Assembly: GCA_048594725.1 (NCBI GenBank)
Contig: JBMDXA010000123.1
Location: 1-33,860 of the forward strand
DNA from: JAFDZV01 sp048594725
Lineage (GTDB): Bacteria > Bacteroidota > Ignavibacteria > OLB7
Direction of reading: 5' to 3'
DNA: 33,860 bases
Positions 31,558 to 33,860 of the stretch are shown here, in pieces (within the stretch, counting starts at the first letter, position 1; each line of letters begins with the position of its first letter). The notes beneath the pieces were generated by a model, which saw only the letters and a program-made list of their open reading frames with translations, did not search any database and was not told the origin of the DNA. The translations under genes and the position numbers were made by a program.

Positions 31558-32412
31558 TCAGTAGCTGACGCTCTCAGCACAATCCAATCCCTCCCAGTCG
31601 GATTGTTCCAAGGGACGCGATTCAACCTTGATGTATTCGACATTGATATTCTTGACATTTGCATAAGGTATAATCAGGAAATTGCCACGTATCGCGTAAA
31701 AACCACGCAGATCATCAACGAAGCTTTCAGGGATGTCGGATTCATCCCCCGACACGGGGTCTGTTTCCAGCCGCCGCCGATGAGCACTCTGCAATACGAT
31801 ACGATCCAGCTCACCCTGGCGGTTGAAATGAAAGCCCGTTATAATTCCCCAGTATAACATCATGATGCCGCCCCGGTCCACCAATGCCGTTATATAGACG
31901 AAATCAATACTATCTCGCAGGTGCCTGATTTCACCCGAAGTGCCGGTAGTATCAAAGGCTATTGCTTCTCCCGTAAAGAGATAATGCCAGTCATTGCTGA
32001 ATCGGAACAGAGGAAACCGGATATCCAGGCATAGCCTGCGGGCAACGTAGTGCGCAATGAAGCCGAAGATCAGCCCCGCCATACTGGTGCTCACGATGTA
32101 GGAGAGAACCGGAAATGTATGGCCGGCTACGGAATGCAGTACAGCCCGTTCCTGATGCAGATCGAGCTTGGGCCATCCGGCCAGGAGAATCAGCAATGCT
32201 TCGATGTTGATTCTGTAGCATAGAAGCCATTCGACAAGTGAAATAGCGATCATGTGCAGGATCAATGTAGCGAGAGTCCCGCGAGCTAATTCTTCAGTGA
32301 TATCCCGCAATGCGAGAGGGCTCCTCCAGAAACCACGGCGCAACGCATACTGAAAAAGGAATCCTGGCAGCAGAAGCAACAGAATTACGAATGCTGGGAA
32401 TGCGATGTTCAT
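31558..32412 (-). CDS. Membrane protein of unknown function, second gene of a small cassette
   Basis: The 284-aa protein has membrane helices at about 4-22 (FPAFVILLLLLPGFLFQ), 46-66 and 100-124. A soluble C-terminal half follows, with RFPLFRFSNDWHYLFTGE, then DFVYITALVDRGG and LRGFYAIRGNFLIIPY. I recall this pattern in scattered uncharacterised bacterial proteins but no function. It starts 6 bp after a 63-aa gene and shares its promoter. The cassette is A+T-richer than its GC-rich neighbours, which points to horizontal transfer. Confidence 0.75.
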   Translation of the reverse strand: MNIAFPAFVILLLLLPGFLFQYALRRGFWRSPLALRDITEELARGTLATLILHMIAISLVEWLLCYRINIEALLILLAGWPKLDLHQERAVLHSVAGHTFPVLSYIVSTSMAGLIFGFIAHYVARRLCLDIRFPLFRFSNDWHYLFTGEAIAFDTTGTSGEIRHLRDSIDFVYITALVDRGGIMMLYWGIITGFHFNRQGELDRIVLQSAHRRRLETDPVSGDESDIPESFVDDLRGFYAIRGNFLIIPYANVKNINVEYIKVESRPLEQSDWEGLDCAESVSY

Positions 32413-32418
32413 ATCCTG

Positions 32419-32610
32419 TCACGTTCTGCGTGCAGTCTGAGGTTGAGGTTTGCAACCCGACAACGGCCTGATCCGGCTGATGGTAATCAGCCTTCCCGCA
32501 TGTTTGATGGAGGTCCTGGATTCACCTTTATGAAGAGCTTCCACTACTTTCTCCGAGAGCTCCTCATCAGCCAGAATCTCCAAAGCCCGATGCGATATTT
32601 TAGCGTTCAT
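32419..32610 (-). CDS. 63-aa protein, first gene of the membrane-protein cassette
   Basis: It starts with ATG at 32610, with GGGAG about 8 nt upstream. The sequence has a helix (SHRALEILADEELSEKVVEAL) and then a likely beta hairpin (TSIKHAGRLITISRIRP) with a basic tail. I do not recognise a family. It lies 6 bp before the membrane protein gene and directly after a sigma70-like promoter, so the two are probably co-expressed. It could be a small partner or regulator of the membrane protein. Confidence 0.6.
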   Translation of the reverse strand: MNAKISHRALEILADEELSEKVVEALHKGESRTSIKHAGRLITISRIRPLSGCKPQPQTARRT

Positions 32611-32646
32611 CCACTATTCTCCCATAAGATTCATTAGAACATCTAT

Positions 32647-32675
32647 ATTATACAATTATATAGCAATAAAAGCAA
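32647..32675 (-). promoter_or_regulatory. Sigma70-like promoter of the small cassette
   Basis: On the minus strand, TTGCTT (32675-32670) is followed 17 bp later by TATAAT (32652-32647). This is near-perfect for a housekeeping proteobacterial-type promoter and unlike the TAnnTTTG type of this group. A start near 32640 would give a leader of about 30 nt. Confidence 0.6.
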
Positions 32676-32841
32676 TATCATCTTTCCCGCCACCACACAT
32701 TCCCCCTCAACCAGATCCAGGGAGATACTGGGTTCTATCCCTGTTCCCCCGCCGCCGCCCATCGCACCATTCGTTTCCCTATCTTCGCCGCAGGATGTCT
32801 GGCATCCGCGTGACTCCCTCTCATTTGTTGAAAGGCCGGCC

Positions 32842-33860
32842 GTGCTCTCACGTCTCCCCTTCTCTCTGCTCGTCATGTTCGCTCTTCTGCTCCCCCCCGG
32901 CTGTTCCCCGGAAGGGGCGAAAGAGGAGATCGTTATCGGGCTGAACCCGTCGGAGCGCTCCGAGAACGTGCAGCGGAATGCCGAGGTGCTGGCCCGGCTG
33001 ATCGCCGAGCGCGCCGGCATGCCGGTGAAGATATTCGTGGCGCAGGATTACAACGGAATGGTGGAGGCGCTACGGGGACGCACCATCGATTTCGCTTTTT
33101 TCGCTCCGGTCAGCTATGTATTCGCCGAGCGTATAGCCGATGCGCGGGTGCTGCTGAAGGCCGAACGGAAGGGGCGCCCCTATTATTTCGGCTGTATCAT
33201 TGTCAATGCCGACAGCAGCTACCGCACGCTCGCCGATCTGAAAGGGAAGGATGTGGCCTGGGTGGACCCCACGTCCGCGTCGGGATATATTTTCCCGAAG
33301 GCCGCGCTGATCGAGTCGGGAATACTGCCGGATACCCTCTTCGGCCGCCAGACCTTCGCAGGCGGGCATGATGCGGTGCTCCTTTCGGTCATCAACGGAA
33401 CCATCACCGCCGGGGCCACCTACGCAAACGATTCGGCCGGCACCAGCGGCTCCTGGACACAGCTGGGAGAGGGAAATTTTCAGGGAAAGGTGCGGCCGAT
33501 TTTCTTCTCCAGCCCCATCCCCGGCGATAACCTCGCCACCACGCAGCATATGATCGATTCCCACCCGCAGATCGTCGAGAAGGTGCGCGCTGCCGTGCAG
33601 GGACTTACCGATACCGAGGCGGGAAGGAAGCTGATGCAGGGGATGTATCATGTGGATGCGATGATCCCCGCCACCAGCGCCGACTACGACCCGGTACGAA
33701 ACGCCGCCGATCTGCTGGGACTGGATATCACCGGAAAAATCTCCTCCGGCACCGATAGCGCCTCTACCGCAAAGGCACGGGAGCGGAAGGAGGCGCGGGA
33801 ACGGAACTGGACCATTTCGGCCAACGTGCTGTGCAACGCCATCGTGGCCGGCGCACTCAC
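32842..33860 (+). CDS. PhnD-type phosphate/phosphonate ABC substrate-binding protein (partial, runs off the window)
   Basis: GTG at 32842, with GAAAGG 6 nt upstream, gives a lipoprotein signal (LPFSLLVMFALLLPPGC). The family core follows: EEIVIGLNPSERSENV, GRTIDFAFFAPVSYVFA, KGKDVAWVDPTSASGYIFPK, FAGGHDAVLLSVINGTITAGAT and GTSGSWTQL. It belongs with PhnD/PtxB-like proteins that bind phosphite, phosphonate or phosphate outside the cell. After the usual end a charged linker (KARERKEARERNW) leads into a hydrophobic stretch (NVLCNAIVAGALT) and the frame is still open at the edge. It may be fused to a permease or signalling domain. Confidence 0.85.
   Translation, partial: MLSRLPFSLLVMFALLLPPGCSPEGAKEEIVIGLNPSERSENVQRNAEVLARLIAERAGMPVKIFVAQDYNGMVEALRGRTIDFAFFAPVSYVFAERIADARVLLKAERKGRPYYFGCIIVNADSSYRTLADLKGKDVAWVDPTSASGYIFPKAALIESGILPDTLFGRQTFAGGHDAVLLSVINGTITAGATYANDSAGTSGSWTQLGEGNFQGKVRPIFFSSPIPGDNLATTQHMIDSHPQIVEKVRAAVQGLTDTEAGRKLMQGMYHVDAMIPATSADYDPVRNAADLLGLDITGKISSGTDSASTAKARERKEARERNWTISANVLCNAIVAGAL

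Overview
This is a GC-rich chromosomal window. It most likely comes from a bacterium of the Fibrobacterota-Chlorobi-Bacteroidota (FCB) group, in a high-GC lineage near Ignavibacteria, Chlorobi or Kapabacteria. Two secreted proteins end in type IX secretion (T9SS) type A sorting domains. An OmpA lipoprotein has the beta-propeller, carboxypeptidase-regulatory-like and OmpA layout seen in PorE. A TAnnTTTG-type promoter box lies before the transketolase genes, and there are many lipoproteins and outer-membrane barrels. The lineage is inferred from these traits; no rRNA or tRNA gene is visible.

Layout: 0.2-3 kb (minus strand) holds a secreted metallophosphoesterase and an ECF sigma/anti-sigma pair that ends in a clear intrinsic terminator. 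The region 3.1-5.2 kb (plus) is a T9SS-sorted ASH/choice-of-anchor-D protein with a cohesin-like domain. The region 5.2-5.97 kb has no gene and is packed with several unrelated repeat types. The region 5.97-13.9 kb (minus) is an envelope block: a PD40 lipoprotein, another lipoprotein, a lipoprotein with a barrel-like C-terminus coupled to a small barrel, and a seven-repeat SBBP propeller with a T9SS tail. The region 14.2-20.6 kb (minus) holds an A+T-richer orphan membrane protein, topA, a GH57/DUF1957 glucan-branching enzyme and a DUF3467 protein. The region 20.9-22.4 kb is a TPR protein with a BamE-like insert. The region 22.4-25 kb holds two orphan genes and an XRE regulator that overlaps a small upstream ORF, with a perfect 16-bp palindrome in front. 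The region 25.1-27.6 kb (plus) has the two halves of a split transketolase, separated by a four-helix-bundle (23S-IVS/Avd-like) gene between inverted simple repeats. The region 27.8-28.7 kb is divergent crcB/moaC. The region 28.97-31.5 kb (plus) is a barrel coupled to the PorE-like protein. The region 31.56-32.7 kb (minus) is an A+T-rich two-gene membrane cassette with a sigma70-like promoter. From 32.84 kb to the edge is a PhnD-type binding protein that continues past the window.

Functional links: the housekeeping parts are topA, transketolase, moaC, crcB and the glucan-branching enzyme. Much of the rest builds or decorates the envelope, with T9SS cargo plus candidate T9SS or peptidoglycan-anchored OM components. 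The most unusual content is the four-helix-bundle cassette inside the transketolase operon and a set of short word-like repeats (CAATCGNNNATC, GTCCGTGGTCAGTAGTC and CTTAGTTCTTAG types) next to start and stop codons at several places. Exact words are shared between loci 10-15 kb apart.
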